The notes beneath the pieces are model-generated. The model worked only from the letters and a program-made list of their open reading frames with translations, did not search any database and had not been told where the DNA came from. Made by a program: the position numbers and the translations under genes. Shown here one piece after another: positions 28,859 to 38,344 of a DNA stretch of 58,619 nucleotides. Each line of letters starts with the position of its first letter. The stretch's first letter is position 1. Source of the DNA: Pseudoxanthomonas sp. (GTDB taxonomy: Bacteria > Pseudomonadota > Gammaproteobacteria > Xanthomonadales > Xanthomonadaceae); the NCBI RefSeq assembly GCF_024710765.1, contig NZ_JANJUE010000211.1, forward strand, positions 1 through 58,619. The letters run 5' to 3'.

Positions 28859-30820
28859 TCAGCGGGCAGTCTTGCCGCCCAGATGGCGCGACAGGAACGC
28901 CAACAGGCGCGTGTAGTACTCACGCCGGTGTTCCTCGGTGTAGAACCCGTGGCCTTCGGTCTTGTAGTACAGCGTTTCCACCGGCACCCCGGCCTGTTTC
29001 AGCGCCTTCTCCATGCGCTCGGAGTGCGCGAGCGGCGCGCGCTCGTCGCGTCCGCCGGCAGCCAGGAACACCGGCGCCTTGATGCGCGAAGCCAGGGTGG
29101 TCGGCGAACGCTCCGCCAGGCCATCGGGCGGTCCCATCCATTCGCCGGCCCAGGTCTTGCCCGAGCGGCTGCGATTGGACTGGCGCCTGTGCATCAGCCG
29201 CAGGTCGTAGACGCCGACATAGCCGGCGGCGCAACGATACAGTTCCGGCTCCCGGGCCGCGCCCATCAGTGCCGCGTAGCCGCCGTAGCTGGCCCCATAG
29301 ATGCAGATGCGCGACGGGTCGGCGATGCGCTGATCGATGGCCCAGCGCGTGGCGTCGGTGAGATCGTCCTGCATCCGTCCGCCCCACTCGCGCGCGCCCG
29401 CCTGCACGTGCGCGCGCCCATAGTTGCCGGAACCGCGATAGTTCACGCGCAATACGGCGTAACCGGCTTCGGCGAGCATCTGCGCTTCGCCGTCGAATCC
29501 CCATTCGTCGAAGATGCCGAATGGACCGCCATGCGGGAGCAACACCATCGGCGCCTGTGATCCCGCGTCGCGCGGCAGGGTGAGGTAACCGTACAGCGGC
29601 AGGCCGTCCCGCGCCTCCATCTGCACCACGCGGGTGGGCAGGACGACGGCCGGATCGAACCATTCGCGGGTGGAGAACACCCGATCCGCCTTCTTCTCGA
29701 CAGTGTCGAATAGGAAATAGTCGCCGTGATTGCGGTCGCTCCACACGAACAGCAGTGCCAGTCGCCCGTCCGTGGTGATCGAGGTCATGTATACGCCATG
29801 CCCCGGGAACGCGCGTTCCAGCGCGCGGTAGAACCGCGCGGTCTTCCCTTTCTCGTCGAAGAAGGCGTTGCGTACGCCATCATGCACGTAGGACACGCCA
29901 ATCGGCGTCCGCCCGTCGACATCGTAGAGTGTCCGGAAGGGATCCACGACGGGATCCCGCAACAGTTCGGTGCGCTTTCCGTCCGCCGGATTCCAGGCGA
30001 CGATCGCGTCCGGTCCATTCTTCTGTTCCACCTGCAGATAGGCGGTGAGGCCATCGGCGGAAAATCCAAGTGGAAACTCGCGATGCCGGGTTTCGTTCTC
30101 GTCGTTGATCAAGCGCCAATCGGCGCGGTTGTCGCCACGATAGTAGAGCCGGCTGGCGTTATCGACATCGGCACCGTGCGCGAAACGGACCACGCCCGCC
30201 CTGTCGGTGGTGAAGTCCGCGCGCCGCACGGGCGGTACGGCCACGGTAATCCGGCGTCGCGTGTAGATATCGAGCCGATCGATCGAGATATTGGGATCGG
30301 TCGTCAACGGCATCGCCGCGACCAGTACGTTGCGTTCGTCATCCGGCAGCGTGTCGGCGAGGAAAACCGCGCGCGGTGGACCCGGCGCCTCGGTGCGGCT
30401 TCCGATCTCGCCGGTGCCGAACGGACTGGCCAGCAGGCGCGCCTGGCTGCCATCGGCATTCACCGCATGCAATTGCCCCAGCACGGACGGTTCATCGCGC
30501 GAGCCCAGCCGTTCGGCCATCGACACGACCACCCGCTCGTTGTTCGCCCACCAGAAATCGTCCACCACCGAATCCCGGTCGCCGCCGACCTTGGCGGTGA
30601 TCGCGCGATCCGATCGCCGGATGATCGCCAGCACGGTGCGGTCCTCGAGCGGCACGGTGACCGCGTAGTAGTCGCCGGTGGGCGAGATCTTGATGCGTTC
30701 GAACTGGTCCGGCCGCAGATACGGCGCCAGATCCACGGTGCTTCCGGCATCGCTTCCCTGCGCCCACGCCGCCACCGGCGCCAGGCACATCCACAGCCAA
30801 CCCCATTTGCGCTTGCGCAT
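28859..30820 (-). CDS. S9 family (prolyl oligopeptidase-like) secreted peptidase
   Basis: The 653-residue protein has a signal peptide ending AWA-Q. An N-terminal beta-propeller (about 25-380) and a C-terminal alpha/beta hydrolase follow, with nucleophile Ser511 in GASYGGYAAL, an acid in GGRDERAPL, and catalytic His in TEGHGFY. The oxyanion region is LLPHGGPFG. Such enzymes cleave short peptides, often after Pro or Ala, in the periplasm. Start alternatives upstream (30853) would lengthen the signal region. Its promoter lies in 30821-31058. Confidence 0.93.
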   Translation of the reverse strand: MRKRKWGWLWMCLAPVAAWAQGSDAGSTVDLAPYLRPDQFERIKISPTGDYYAVTVPLEDRTVLAIIRRSDRAITAKVGGDRDSVVDDFWWANNERVVVSMAERLGSRDEPSVLGQLHAVNADGSQARLLASPFGTGEIGSRTEAPGPPRAVFLADTLPDDERNVLVAAMPLTTDPNISIDRLDIYTRRRITVAVPPVRRADFTTDRAGVVRFAHGADVDNASRLYYRGDNRADWRLINDENETRHREFPLGFSADGLTAYLQVEQKNGPDAIVAWNPADGKRTELLRDPVVDPFRTLYDVDGRTPIGVSYVHDGVRNAFFDEKGKTARFYRALERAFPGHGVYMTSITTDGRLALLFVWSDRNHGDYFLFDTVEKKADRVFSTREWFDPAVVLPTRVVQMEARDGLPLYGYLTLPRDAGSQAPMVLLPHGGPFGIFDEWGFDGEAQMLAEAGYAVLRVNYRGSGNYGRAHVQAGAREWGGRMQDDLTDATRWAIDQRIADPSRICIYGASYGGYAALMGAAREPELYRCAAGYVGVYDLRLMHRRQSNRSRSGKTWAGEWMGPPDGLAERSPTTLASRIKAPVFLAAGGRDERAPLAHSERMEKALKQAGVPVETLYYKTEGHGFYTEEHRREYYTRLLAFLSRHLGGKTAR

Positions 30821-31058
30821 CCCCGGTTCCCGAATCCCTGGCAATTCCCGCATGCCCCGTGCACGCGCCCCGGGGCGCATCGTCGCAGTTGGCACGATTC
30901 CCGTCCATGGGCCCCAGGGGTCAACTACTGACGTGGCACGACGCCCGGCGCGCCTCCACCCGTCGCGTGTCCCGGCGGCATGTGCTTGAAAAGTCGGAAG
31001 TTCCCGTGATGGCACGAAGCCTGCGAGTTTCCAGGCGTGGGGATGGGGGAGAACGGGC

Positions 31059-31397
31059 GTGAGGCGGATGTGGGTGGTGCTGGCCGGGTGCGCGTTGGGG
31101 AACGCCGCCTGGGCCCATAGCGGCGGTCTTGACCGGCATGGATGCCATACGCAACGGTCGACCGGCGAGTATCACTGCCACCGCGGTGGCACGGCGCCGC
31201 CTCGCGCCCGTTCGACGCCCGCGTCCGAATCACTGCGCCTGGACGCGGCCCCCGCATCGAACAACCGCCCGTTTCGCAACTGCGCGGAGGCGCGCGCCCA
31301 CGGTGCCGCGCCGGTGCGACGCGGCGATCCCGGCTACGGCGCGCACCTGGATCGCGACAACGACGGCATCGGTTGCGAGCCCTATCGCGGGCGCTGA
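31059..31397 (+). CDS. Excalibur calcium-binding domain protein, secreted
   Basis: The 112-residue protein begins with GTG, preceded by a GGGGGAG site with good spacing, and has a signal peptide ending AWA. The mature N terminus has GGLDRHGCHTQRSTGEYHCH, a Cys/His module often paired with excalibur domains. The C terminus (about 70-110) is an excalibur domain, with NCAEARAHG and the loop DRDNDGIGCE. It probably binds Ca2+ outside the cytoplasm; the role is unknown. Confidence 0.9.
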   Translation: MRRMWVVLAGCALGNAAWAHSGGLDRHGCHTQRSTGEYHCHRGGTAPPRARSTPASESLRLDAAPASNNRPFRNCAEARAHGAAPVRRGDPGYGAHLDRDNDGIGCEPYRGR

Positions 31398-31470
31398 CCG
31401 CGCGGCCGCATCGCCGGCAAACCCGCGGCGCCGGGAATGGCTCCGTTCCCTCGCCGACAGCGAGGACGCG

Positions 31471-32472
31471 TCACTCGCCGTCCACGCCGGCCAGTTCCAT
31501 CACCCATTTCGGTACCGCCGGCTCACCGGTATAGAACGCCTTCGGTTTCTTCTCGGCCATCGCCCAGCGATGCAGCCAGCTCGGTCCGAAGCGGCCGTCG
31601 TAGCCCGTCTCGCCGCGCGCATAGGCGGGATCGCGCAAGGCTTCTTCCAGGGTCACGAACCGATAGCCCCTTCGGCGCGCGCCGTCGACCAGGTCGGCGA
31701 AGGCCACCGCGTTGAGTTCGTTGGCATGCATCAACCAGACCTGCGGCAAGGCGTAGCCCAGCAATGCCTGCGACTGCCGCTCGTAGTAGTCGAGCTTGTT
31801 GAGCATGTACGGCACGTAGCCCTTGCGCAGGCGTTCAAGCGTGGCCTCGCGGTCGACGACGGCGGTACCGGCCAGCACGTTGGCGTAGGCGAAGGCCCAG
31901 ACCCACTCGCCGTTGTCGACGGTGACCGGGGCGATGCGATAGCCATGCGCATCGAGAAAGGCGCTGAGCGCGGCGCGATCTTCCGGCGTTCGCCCGGCAC
32001 GCAGATAGGGATGGCGGAACCAGCGCGGCGTGGCGCCACGCTCGGCCAGCAGCGGGCGCAGCAGGCGTTCGCCTTTCAGGATTTCCGCTTCGAACGCCGG
32101 CAGGCCGACCGCGTGCAGGTCGACGTGATCGTAGGTGTGGTTGCCGAGTTCGTAACCGGCATCGCGCCAATCGCGCAGCATCCGCAGGCGTTCGGGCTGC
32201 ACGGCGCCGTCCACCTCCAGCTTGCCCTCGTTGACGAAGCCCACCACCGGCACGTCCGCACGACGCAGTTGCGCCATCAGGCGTGCGTGCCAGTCGGACA
32301 ACCCTGCGACGGCCTTCTCGTCGAGACGCTGCCAGGGCAGGTCGTCGATGGTCACCGCGATGCGGCGTTGCGGCGCCGTCTCGCCAGCGGACGCCGGCGT
32401 GGCGGGGGCGGTGGCCTGCGCCATGCAGGACCACAGAAGAAGCAGGGAACAGCACAGGCGGAACACGCGCAT
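31471..32472 (-). CDS. Polysaccharide deacetylase family protein (NodB fold)
   Basis: The 333-residue secreted protein has the NodB homology pattern: TIDDLPW (motif 1, catalytic Asp and metal Asp, about 41-47), HTYDHVDLH (motif 2 metal His), RHPYLRAG (motif 3), and later WLMHANELNA. The signal peptide is hydrophobic and ends either at AQA or at a Cys in LWSC, so lipoprotein anchoring is possible but not clear. It likely removes N- or O-acetyl groups from a cell wall or exogenous polysaccharide. Confidence 0.9.
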   Translation of the reverse strand: MRVFRLCCSLLLLWSCMAQATAPATPASAGETAPQRRIAVTIDDLPWQRLDEKAVAGLSDWHARLMAQLRRADVPVVGFVNEGKLEVDGAVQPERLRMLRDWRDAGYELGNHTYDHVDLHAVGLPAFEAEILKGERLLRPLLAERGATPRWFRHPYLRAGRTPEDRAALSAFLDAHGYRIAPVTVDNGEWVWAFAYANVLAGTAVVDREATLERLRKGYVPYMLNKLDYYERQSQALLGYALPQVWLMHANELNAVAFADLVDGARRRGYRFVTLEEALRDPAYARGETGYDGRFGPSWLHRWAMAEKKPKAFYTGEPAVPKWVMELAGVDGE

Positions 32473-32547
32473 CGGCGCCTCTCGGCAACAGGATTGTGCC
32501 GAGCTTATCGTGCGTGGCTCAGGGTCGCCCGTGCCGGTGGGCAACGC

Positions 32548-33384
32548 TCATGCGGTGGCGCCCACCGGGACCAGCAAGCGTTCGATGGCCGCGTGCAGGC
32601 CGGGTTGCGCCGGCACCCGCAAGCCGAATTCACGGCGCAGGACCTGGATCACCGCTTCCGCATCGGCCAGCGCATGGCGCTCGCTGGCCGCCCCCATGCG
32701 ATGGAGGGCGAAACTGCCGCCCTTGAGGGTCTTGCGCCAGCCGGGGCCGGTGCGCGCCACCCGCAACTGATCCCGGAACGGCGATTCCGGATGGGTGGAC
32801 ACGTACCAGTTGCCCACCACGTAATCGATGTCGGCCTGTCGCTGCAGATCGAACAGATACAGCGGACGCCATTCGCCGGCCACCCGCGCGCGCAGGGTGT
32901 ATTGCCCGTCGGCCTGTTCCAGCCGGTACGACTCGTGCGGCGTGGCCTGCGCGTCCGGACTGTCCAGGCGCAGCGGCGCGGTCGGCACCATGCCGCCGAA
33001 GCCAACGTCGGTGATCCACGACTGGCCGTCCAGTTCGACCAGCACCAGCATGTGCGTGCGCGCGGGCACGGCATCGGCGGTGCCCTCCATGAGCACCCGG
33101 CCGGTCAAGCCGCGCGCGTCGAAGCCCAACTGCTGCAGCAGGGCCAGGAACATGCGGTTGAGTTCGAAGCAGTAGCCGCCGCGGCCTTCGAAGAGCAGTT
33201 TGCGTTCCAGTGACGGCAGATCCAGCGGCACTGGCATGCGCAGCAGGGTGGACAGGGTTTCGAACGGGAATTCGGCGGTATGGCGCGACTGGAGTTCGCG
33301 CAGGCTGTCCAGCGTGGGCGGCGGCGCGGCGGCGTAACCCAGGCGTTGCAGGTAGGGATAGGCGTGCTGCAGGGTCGGGAGCAT
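32548..33384 (-). CDS. Arylamine N-acetyltransferase
   Basis: The 278-residue cytosolic enzyme shows the NAT triad: Cys in GRGGYCFELN (about residue 71), His in RTHMLVLVE, and Asp in ITDVGFGG. The N-terminal RHTAEFPFETLS is also typical. It acetylates arylamines or hydrazines from acetyl-CoA. The length matches bacterial NATs. The frame upstream of the ATG at 33384 is basic and was excluded. Confidence 0.93.
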   Translation of the reverse strand: MLPTLQHAYPYLQRLGYAAAPPPTLDSLRELQSRHTAEFPFETLSTLLRMPVPLDLPSLERKLLFEGRGGYCFELNRMFLALLQQLGFDARGLTGRVLMEGTADAVPARTHMLVLVELDGQSWITDVGFGGMVPTAPLRLDSPDAQATPHESYRLEQADGQYTLRARVAGEWRPLYLFDLQRQADIDYVVGNWYVSTHPESPFRDQLRVARTGPGWRKTLKGGSFALHRMGAASERHALADAEAVIQVLRREFGLRVPAQPGLHAAIERLLVPVGATA

Positions 33385-33530
33385 GGGAATCGGCAGCGGG
33401 ATGGGGGCCCGTGACAGTGCGCCCTCAAGCGTGCTTGAGGTCAAGCCTGTCCCCGGCGGCCGCGCCGATCCGCGGCCGCCCCGCACGTCCGGCCGGGCGG
33501 CATCGGACGCTTCAGTCCGCCGCACCCGCG

Positions 33531-33722
33531 CTACCGCGCCTGCCGGAAGCGCCAGCGGTAGTTGTTGCCTGGCAGGACCGGCAGGGTGTCGCGGTAGGCG
33601 CGCATGCGTTCCTCATTGGTCGGGGCCGTTGGAACCGCATGGCGCGCGGGGTGCTGCAGGGAAAGGAACGCCAACGGCCCCAGGGTGGCCCGCATGGCGC
33701 GGATGAAGTCCGAATCGTTCAT
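33531..33722 (-). CDS. Small hypothetical protein
   Basis: This 63-residue frame starts MNDSDFIRAM and ends NNYRWRFRQAR. It has an amphipathic N-terminal helix and no known motif. The composition is protein-like compared with the noisy extension upstream, and an AGGTG-like site lies before the ATG. It may be a genuine small protein, but chance cannot be excluded. Confidence 0.5.
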   Translation of the reverse strand: MNDSDFIRAMRATLGPLAFLSLQHPARHAVPTAPTNEERMRAYRDTLPVLPGNNYRWRFRQAR

Positions 33723-33901
33723 GGCGCACCTGCCTCGATGTCGTGGCGATGGCGCACCCGGTGCGGGCGGCGAAGAAACCGCCCGCAGGCCGGTGCTTCG
33801 ATCGGTACAACGCGGCGGTGATCCGGGATCGGCCAGTGGCGCGGCGACCTCCGGGGCCGTTCCCGGTCGCACCAGTGGCCCGATGCCGCAGCGCAACTCG
33901 C

Positions 33902-33917
33902 ATGTAAACGTTTACAT
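33902..33917. promoter_or_regulatory. Candidate LacI-family operator
   Basis: ATGTAAACGTTTACAT is a perfect 16-bp palindrome with the central CG and TGTAAACG half-site typical of LacI/GalR-family operators. It is 61 bases before the glycoside-hydrolase-like gene and just ahead of a TAGTAT -10-like element (33921-33926), a position suited to repression. No LacI-type regulator gene is in this window. Confidence 0.72.
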
Positions 33918-33977
33918 CACTAGTATCCGGGCCATCCGCGGGTTTCCGCGGCCTCCCTGCCATACCGAGGGCCTGCG

Positions 33978-36900
33978 ATGTCCGGTTCCACCGCTTCCCC
34001 CCGCACCCGCCTCACCCATCGCCACGCACTGGCCCGGATGGCCCTGGCTGCCTTGGCCGTCCTGCTCGGGCTGCCGCTGGCGCAGGCCCAACCTGCGCCG
34101 CAGCCGCTGCCGCCACGTGGCGAGTGGAAGGCCAGCAGTTCCTCCACGGCCAACCCGGCCATGAGCCCGGCAATGGGCATCGACGGCAATCCGAAGACCT
34201 ATTGGGGCGGGCCATTCTCGGCCGGCCACTGGTACCAGGTGGATCTGGGCCGCACCAGTCCAGTGGGCGGCGTGCTCATCCAGTGGGAGGGCGGCTTCGC
34301 CACCCATTACCTGATCCGCTATTCCAGCGACGGCCAGCAATGGCGGGACGCGGTGCGCGTGACCGGCGGCAAGGGTGGCATCGAATACGTGATGTTCCCG
34401 GCGGTGCAGGCGCGCTACCTGCGTCTCGCCACACCGGAACGCACCGCCGACTGGGGCGTGTCGGTGGGTGAATTCGAACCGGTCGCGCACGCGCCGCGCC
34501 TGCGTGGCGTCATGGGCGCGGGTGATACCGATGCGCTGTGGACAGGCCACGCGGCACGCGTGCTGGACAAGCGCAGGCCGCTGGAAATCGAGCTGCCGCG
34601 CCCCTTGCCACTGGCCGGCCTGGAAGTCACCTGGAAGACACCACCCGGCCGCGCACGGCTGGAGGCGCGCGGCCCCGACGGCCGCTGGACGACGCTGGCG
34701 GAAGAGCCGGTCGTCGAAGGTGCATCCTCCTTCCTCGCCGCGCCCGAGGTGCACGAGGCCAGCGCGTTGCGGCTGGTCACCGAGGGTGGCGACGGCGCGA
34801 TCGTGGACCGATTGGAACTGCTGGGCCCCAAGCGGCTGATGACCCCGCTCCGGCGCTACGAGATCGCCGCCGCGCGCCGCCACCGCGATCTGTTCCCGTC
34901 CTCGCTGCACCAGCAGCAGGTGTACTGGACCGCGGTCGGCATTCCCGGTGGCCAGCAGAAATCGGTGTTCGACGAATACGGCAACCTGGAAGCGTTCAAG
35001 GGCGCGCCGCTGGTGCAGCCGGTGTGGCGCGATCGGGATGGACGCACCGCCGCCGCCTTCAACAAGGAACTGCGCCACAGCCTGCGCGAGGGCTGGATGC
35101 CGATGCCGGCAGTGGAGTGGTCGCCGCAACCAGGACTGTCGCTGCGCAGCGAAGCGATTGCGGTGGAACAGGACGGCGCGCCGGTCACCCTGGTCCGCTA
35201 CCGCCTGCACAACACCGGCGGCCAGCCGGTGGACGGCCAACTCGCGCTGCTGACGCGGCCGATGCAGATCAGCCCGCCCTGGCAGAACGGCGGTCTTTCT
35301 CCCCTGCATTCCATCGCGGTGGAAGATGGCGCGGTGCGGGTGAACGGGCGACGGCTGTTCCAGTCGTTGACGCCGCCTTCGGCCGCGGGCGTGGCCGCGT
35401 TCGGCAAGCATGGCGAAGGCGAAATCACCCGTCACGCGGCGAATGGCGATGTTCCCGCCTCCCGCGACGTCGAGGATCCGGACGGCCTGGCCGCGGCGAT
35501 CCAGCAGTATCCGGTGAAGCTGCAGCCAGGCGAGCATCGCGATGTCGTCATCGCCTTCGCGCTCGGCAACGCACGCATCGACACCCAGGCCAGGCAATGG
35601 CCGGATTCACCCGCGCTGGACATGGCCGCCCTGAAGGCGGGCGACGCCGCCGGCTTCGACGCGCTGGCCGATGCGATCGCGCGGCAGTGGCAAACGCGGC
35701 TGGGCCGGATCGGCCTGAGCCTGCCGGATGCCTCGCTGGTCGACATGCTGCGCGTGCAGGCCGCTTACATGCTGATCAACCAGAGTGGCCACGCGATGCA
35801 GCCGGGGCCGCGCAATTACAACCGATCCTTCATCCGCGACGGCGCGGCGACCGCGGCGATCCTGCTGCGCATGGGCATGAGCGATACCGCGCGCGACTAC
35901 CTGCGCTGGTACGGCAGCCATGCCGTGCATCCGAATGGCCTGGTCTCCCCGATCCTCAACGACGACGGCTCGGTCAACACCGGTTTTGGCTCGGATCTGG
36001 AATACGACAGCCAAGGCCAGTTCATCTGGCTGGTGGCGGAAATCGCCCGCCTGGACGGCGGCGCCGCCAGCGTCCGCGACCACCAGGACCAGGTGAAGCG
36101 CGCGCTGCGCTTCCTGCAGGAGCTGCGCGAACGCACGATGGTGCCCAGCTACCAGGCCGGACGCGAGGCGCCGGAGCGCTTCCACGGCATCATCGCGCCC
36201 TCGATCAGCCATGAAGGCTACCCGGTGCCGACCCACAGCTACTGGGACGACTACTGGGCGCTGAAGGGCTGGCATGACGGCGCCTGGCTGGCAGAACAAT
36301 GGGGTGACCGGGAAACGGCCGCGTGGGCGCGCGAACAATACGCCGCGCTGCGTGCATCGGTGGCCGCCTCGCTGCGCACGACGATGAAGTGGAAAGGCAT
36401 CGACTTCATCCCGGCTTCGGCCGATCTGGGCGAAAGCGATCCCACCAGCGTCTCCATCGGCCTGGATCCGACCGGCCAGCAGGATCTGATGCCCGCCGAT
36501 GCGCTGGCCCGCACCTTCGCGCGCTACCTGGCCGACGTGCGCAAGCGCACGCCCGACGCGCTGTATGCGTACACCCCATACGAAATGCGCAACGTGCTGA
36601 CCTACGTGCATCTGGAGCAGCCGGCCGAGGCCAACGAACTGCTGCAGAACCTGCTGCGCCACCGCCGTCCCGCCGAGTGGCAGGTGATTGCCGAGGTGGT
36701 CTATTCGGATCTGCGCCACGCGATCTATCTGGGCGACATGCCGCATACCTGGATCGGATCGGAGTACGCGCGCTCGATCTTCGGCATGCTGATGTACGAG
36801 GCCGATGATCACCTGTCGCTGCTGCCCGGCACGCCGCCGGAATGGGTGGCCGGTGAAGGCCTGTCCATCGACGGCCTGCCCACCGCCCACGGCACGCTGA

Positions 36901-37100
36901 AGCTGCGCGCGCGCCGCGAAGGCGACCGGTTGCAGGTCTCGCTGGGCGAGGGCCTGCATGCGGATGTACCCGTCACGGTCGCCTGGCCGGGACGCATCGC
37001 GCCGAAATGGGTGACCGTCGATGGCCGCCAGGTGCGTGGCTTCGACGCCAGGGGCGTGCGCCTGGCCCGCCCGTTCAAGGAACTGGTGGCGCAGTGGTGA
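33978..37100 (+). CDS. Secreted F5/8 type C domain protein with glycoside-hydrolase-like (alpha/alpha)6 region
   Basis: The 1040-residue protein has a signal peptide ending AQAQ (about 37) and an F5/8 type C carbohydrate-binding domain (about 48-175; GIDGNPKTYWGG, YQVDLGRTSPVGGVLIQWEGG, YLRLATPE). A beta-rich linker follows, then a helical region (about 560-930) resembling GH15/GH65/GH78-like (alpha/alpha)6 barrels, with YNRSFIRDGAATAAILLRMG, PTHSYWDDYWALKGW and LMYEADDHLSLLPG. A terminal beta domain resembles glycosidase C-terminal modules. Candidate catalytic acids are the Asp of FIRDGA and the Asp/Glu of the later motifs. It likely attacks a glycan in the periplasm or outside; sugar-dependent control is suggested by the operator upstream. 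Confidence 0.85.
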   Translation: MSGSTASPRTRLTHRHALARMALAALAVLLGLPLAQAQPAPQPLPPRGEWKASSSSTANPAMSPAMGIDGNPKTYWGGPFSAGHWYQVDLGRTSPVGGVLIQWEGGFATHYLIRYSSDGQQWRDAVRVTGGKGGIEYVMFPAVQARYLRLATPERTADWGVSVGEFEPVAHAPRLRGVMGAGDTDALWTGHAARVLDKRRPLEIELPRPLPLAGLEVTWKTPPGRARLEARGPDGRWTTLAEEPVVEGASSFLAAPEVHEASALRLVTEGGDGAIVDRLELLGPKRLMTPLRRYEIAAARRHRDLFPSSLHQQQVYWTAVGIPGGQQKSVFDEYGNLEAFKGAPLVQPVWRDRDGRTAAAFNKELRHSLREGWMPMPAVEWSPQPGLSLRSEAIAVEQDGAPVTLVRYRLHNTGGQPVDGQLALLTRPMQISPPWQNGGLSPLHSIAVEDGAVRVNGRRLFQSLTPPSAAGVAAFGKHGEGEITRHAANGDVPASRDVEDPDGLAAAIQQYPVKLQPGEHRDVVIAFALGNARIDTQARQWPDSPALDMAALKAGDAAGFDALADAIARQWQTRLGRIGLSLPDASLVDMLRVQAAYMLINQSGHAMQPGPRNYNRSFIRDGAATAAILLRMGMSDTARDYLRWYGSHAVHPNGLVSPILNDDGSVNTGFGSDLEYDSQGQFIWLVAEIARLDGGAASVRDHQDQVKRALRFLQELRERTMVPSYQAGREAPERFHGIIAPSISHEGYPVPTHSYWDDYWALKGWHDGAWLAEQWGDRETAAWAREQYAALRASVAASLRTTMKWKGIDFIPASADLGESDPTSVSIGLDPTGQQDLMPADALARTFARYLADVRKRTPDALYAYTPYEMRNVLTYVHLEQPAEANELLQNLLRHRRPAEWQVIAEVVYSDLRHAIYLGDMPHTWIGSEYARSIFGMLMYEADDHLSLLPGTPPEWVAGEGLSIDGLPTAHGTLKLRARREGDRLQVSLGEGLHADVPVTVAWPGRIAPKWVTVDGRQVRGFDARGVRLARPFKELVAQW

Positions 37101-37103
37101 GGC

Positions 37104-38300
37104 TTACTTCTCCAAATGTTCTTCCCATGTCGGCATCTCCATGCCGGGCAGCGGTTGGGTCATGTCGACGAAGCGGAACCCCGCACCGGTACGCTCGACA
37201 GCCCGCGTCAGGGCGTCCCGCTGCTCGGGCAGCCCGATGAAAATAATGTTCTGTTCGAGCGCCGCCGCCGCCGGCAGCCGGTCCAGCGCCGTGATGACGC
37301 GTTCGGCGAGCAGCCGCGATTCCGGGGAAGCCAGTATGTAAGTGGACTGGAAGCCTGGAAACTCATCCTTGTTGGCAAAAGACCCGATGGCGCCCTCGAT
37401 CTGTTCCAGCCGTCGTCCATGCATGGGATCTGCCGTCGGGGGCAAGAGCATTGGCATGGGTGTCCCCGTGGGGTCGTCCCAGATACGAGCCCCCACTTCA
37501 AGCAGATAATCGGTCCACGCACTTTGATCACTTCCTTGCGGAGCAACCAGCGGCTGCGCCCTGCGTTGGCGGAAGCGCTCATAATCATCTCGCTGTCTCG
37601 CCACTTCCCGCCGCGCTGCCAAAAGGGCCTGCTGCCAAGCCTCGCCTGTCGGTAGCGTGATCCGTCCATCGGCAAGCCGGATTTCCAGCGGCAGGAACTC
37701 CGGATCCCGGAACGCATCCCCACTGGCCTTGATCAGATCGATCCTCAGGGTTTGCTGCTCGTCCACCAACCTCACCTCGCCCCGCCAGTGCAATGAACTG
37801 ACCGACCGCGGGAGCCCCATGAGGTAGTCTCGCGGTATCAAATCCTCCAGGGAATAGCGGTGCATCACCCTGCCATCGGAACCATAGATGACCACCACAT
37901 CCTCGCCCAATCCCATGGAGTGCCAGTTGTCGAACGTAACGAGGAAACGGCCGTCGTTCGCGACCAGTGTAGTGACCGGCGCCACGTCGTTGACCAATGG
38001 CTTTTCCCATACGAGCGTCCAGCGCCGCCCTTCGTATTTCTCCATTCGCGCCGTCGCCGAGTGACGGGCATCACCGGAGGCCTGGCCAGCCAGCTCCCGA
38101 CCCTCGACCTTGTCCTGGAAATACGCCAAGGCACCATCCAGCTCCCGCGGCATGACGGTGACACGTGTCTGGCCATCCGCTGAAAATACCTGGGTCTCGT
38201 GCGCAGGAATCCAGCTGTCTGCCGTCGTGGGGCAGGCCAGGATTGCCGATATGAGCAACAAACCGCCTCGAAGCCATGAATGGCTTTTTTGCTTGTCCAT
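37104..38300 (-). CDS. Secreted hypothetical protein
   Basis: The 398-residue product has a signal peptide (about 1-28). An N-terminal beta-rich part follows (FSADGQTRVTVMP, WTLVWEKPLVNDVAPVTTLVANDGRFLVTFDN), which reads like a propeller or beta-sandwich fragment. A helical middle with ARREVARQRDDYERFRQRR comes next, and the C-terminal third is uncharacterised. I recognise no enzyme motif. The ATG at 38300 follows a run of G. Base composition in 37100-38300 is less GC-rich than both neighbours, which hints at a different history. Confidence 0.78.
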   Translation of the reverse strand: MDKQKSHSWLRGGLLLISAILACPTTADSWIPAHETQVFSADGQTRVTVMPRELDGALAYFQDKVEGRELAGQASGDARHSATARMEKYEGRRWTLVWEKPLVNDVAPVTTLVANDGRFLVTFDNWHSMGLGEDVVVIYGSDGRVMHRYSLEDLIPRDYLMGLPRSVSSLHWRGEVRLVDEQQTLRIDLIKASGDAFRDPEFLPLEIRLADGRITLPTGEAWQQALLAARREVARQRDDYERFRQRRAQPLVAPQGSDQSAWTDYLLEVGARIWDDPTGTPMPMLLPPTADPMHGRRLEQIEGAIGSFANKDEFPGFQSTYILASPESRLLAERVITALDRLPAAAALEQNIIFIGLPEQRDALTRAVERTGAGFRFVDMTQPLPGMEMPTWEEHLEK

Positions 38301-38344
38301 GCTTACCCCCTTGGTTCTGATCTCCCGCCCCACTTAAAGACCCG

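Noticed and set aside
33531-33896. The longer version (121 residues) of the small minus-strand protein
   Set aside because: The N-terminal extension is Arg/Pro/Ser-rich, crosses poorly conserved-looking sequence and has no ribosome site.
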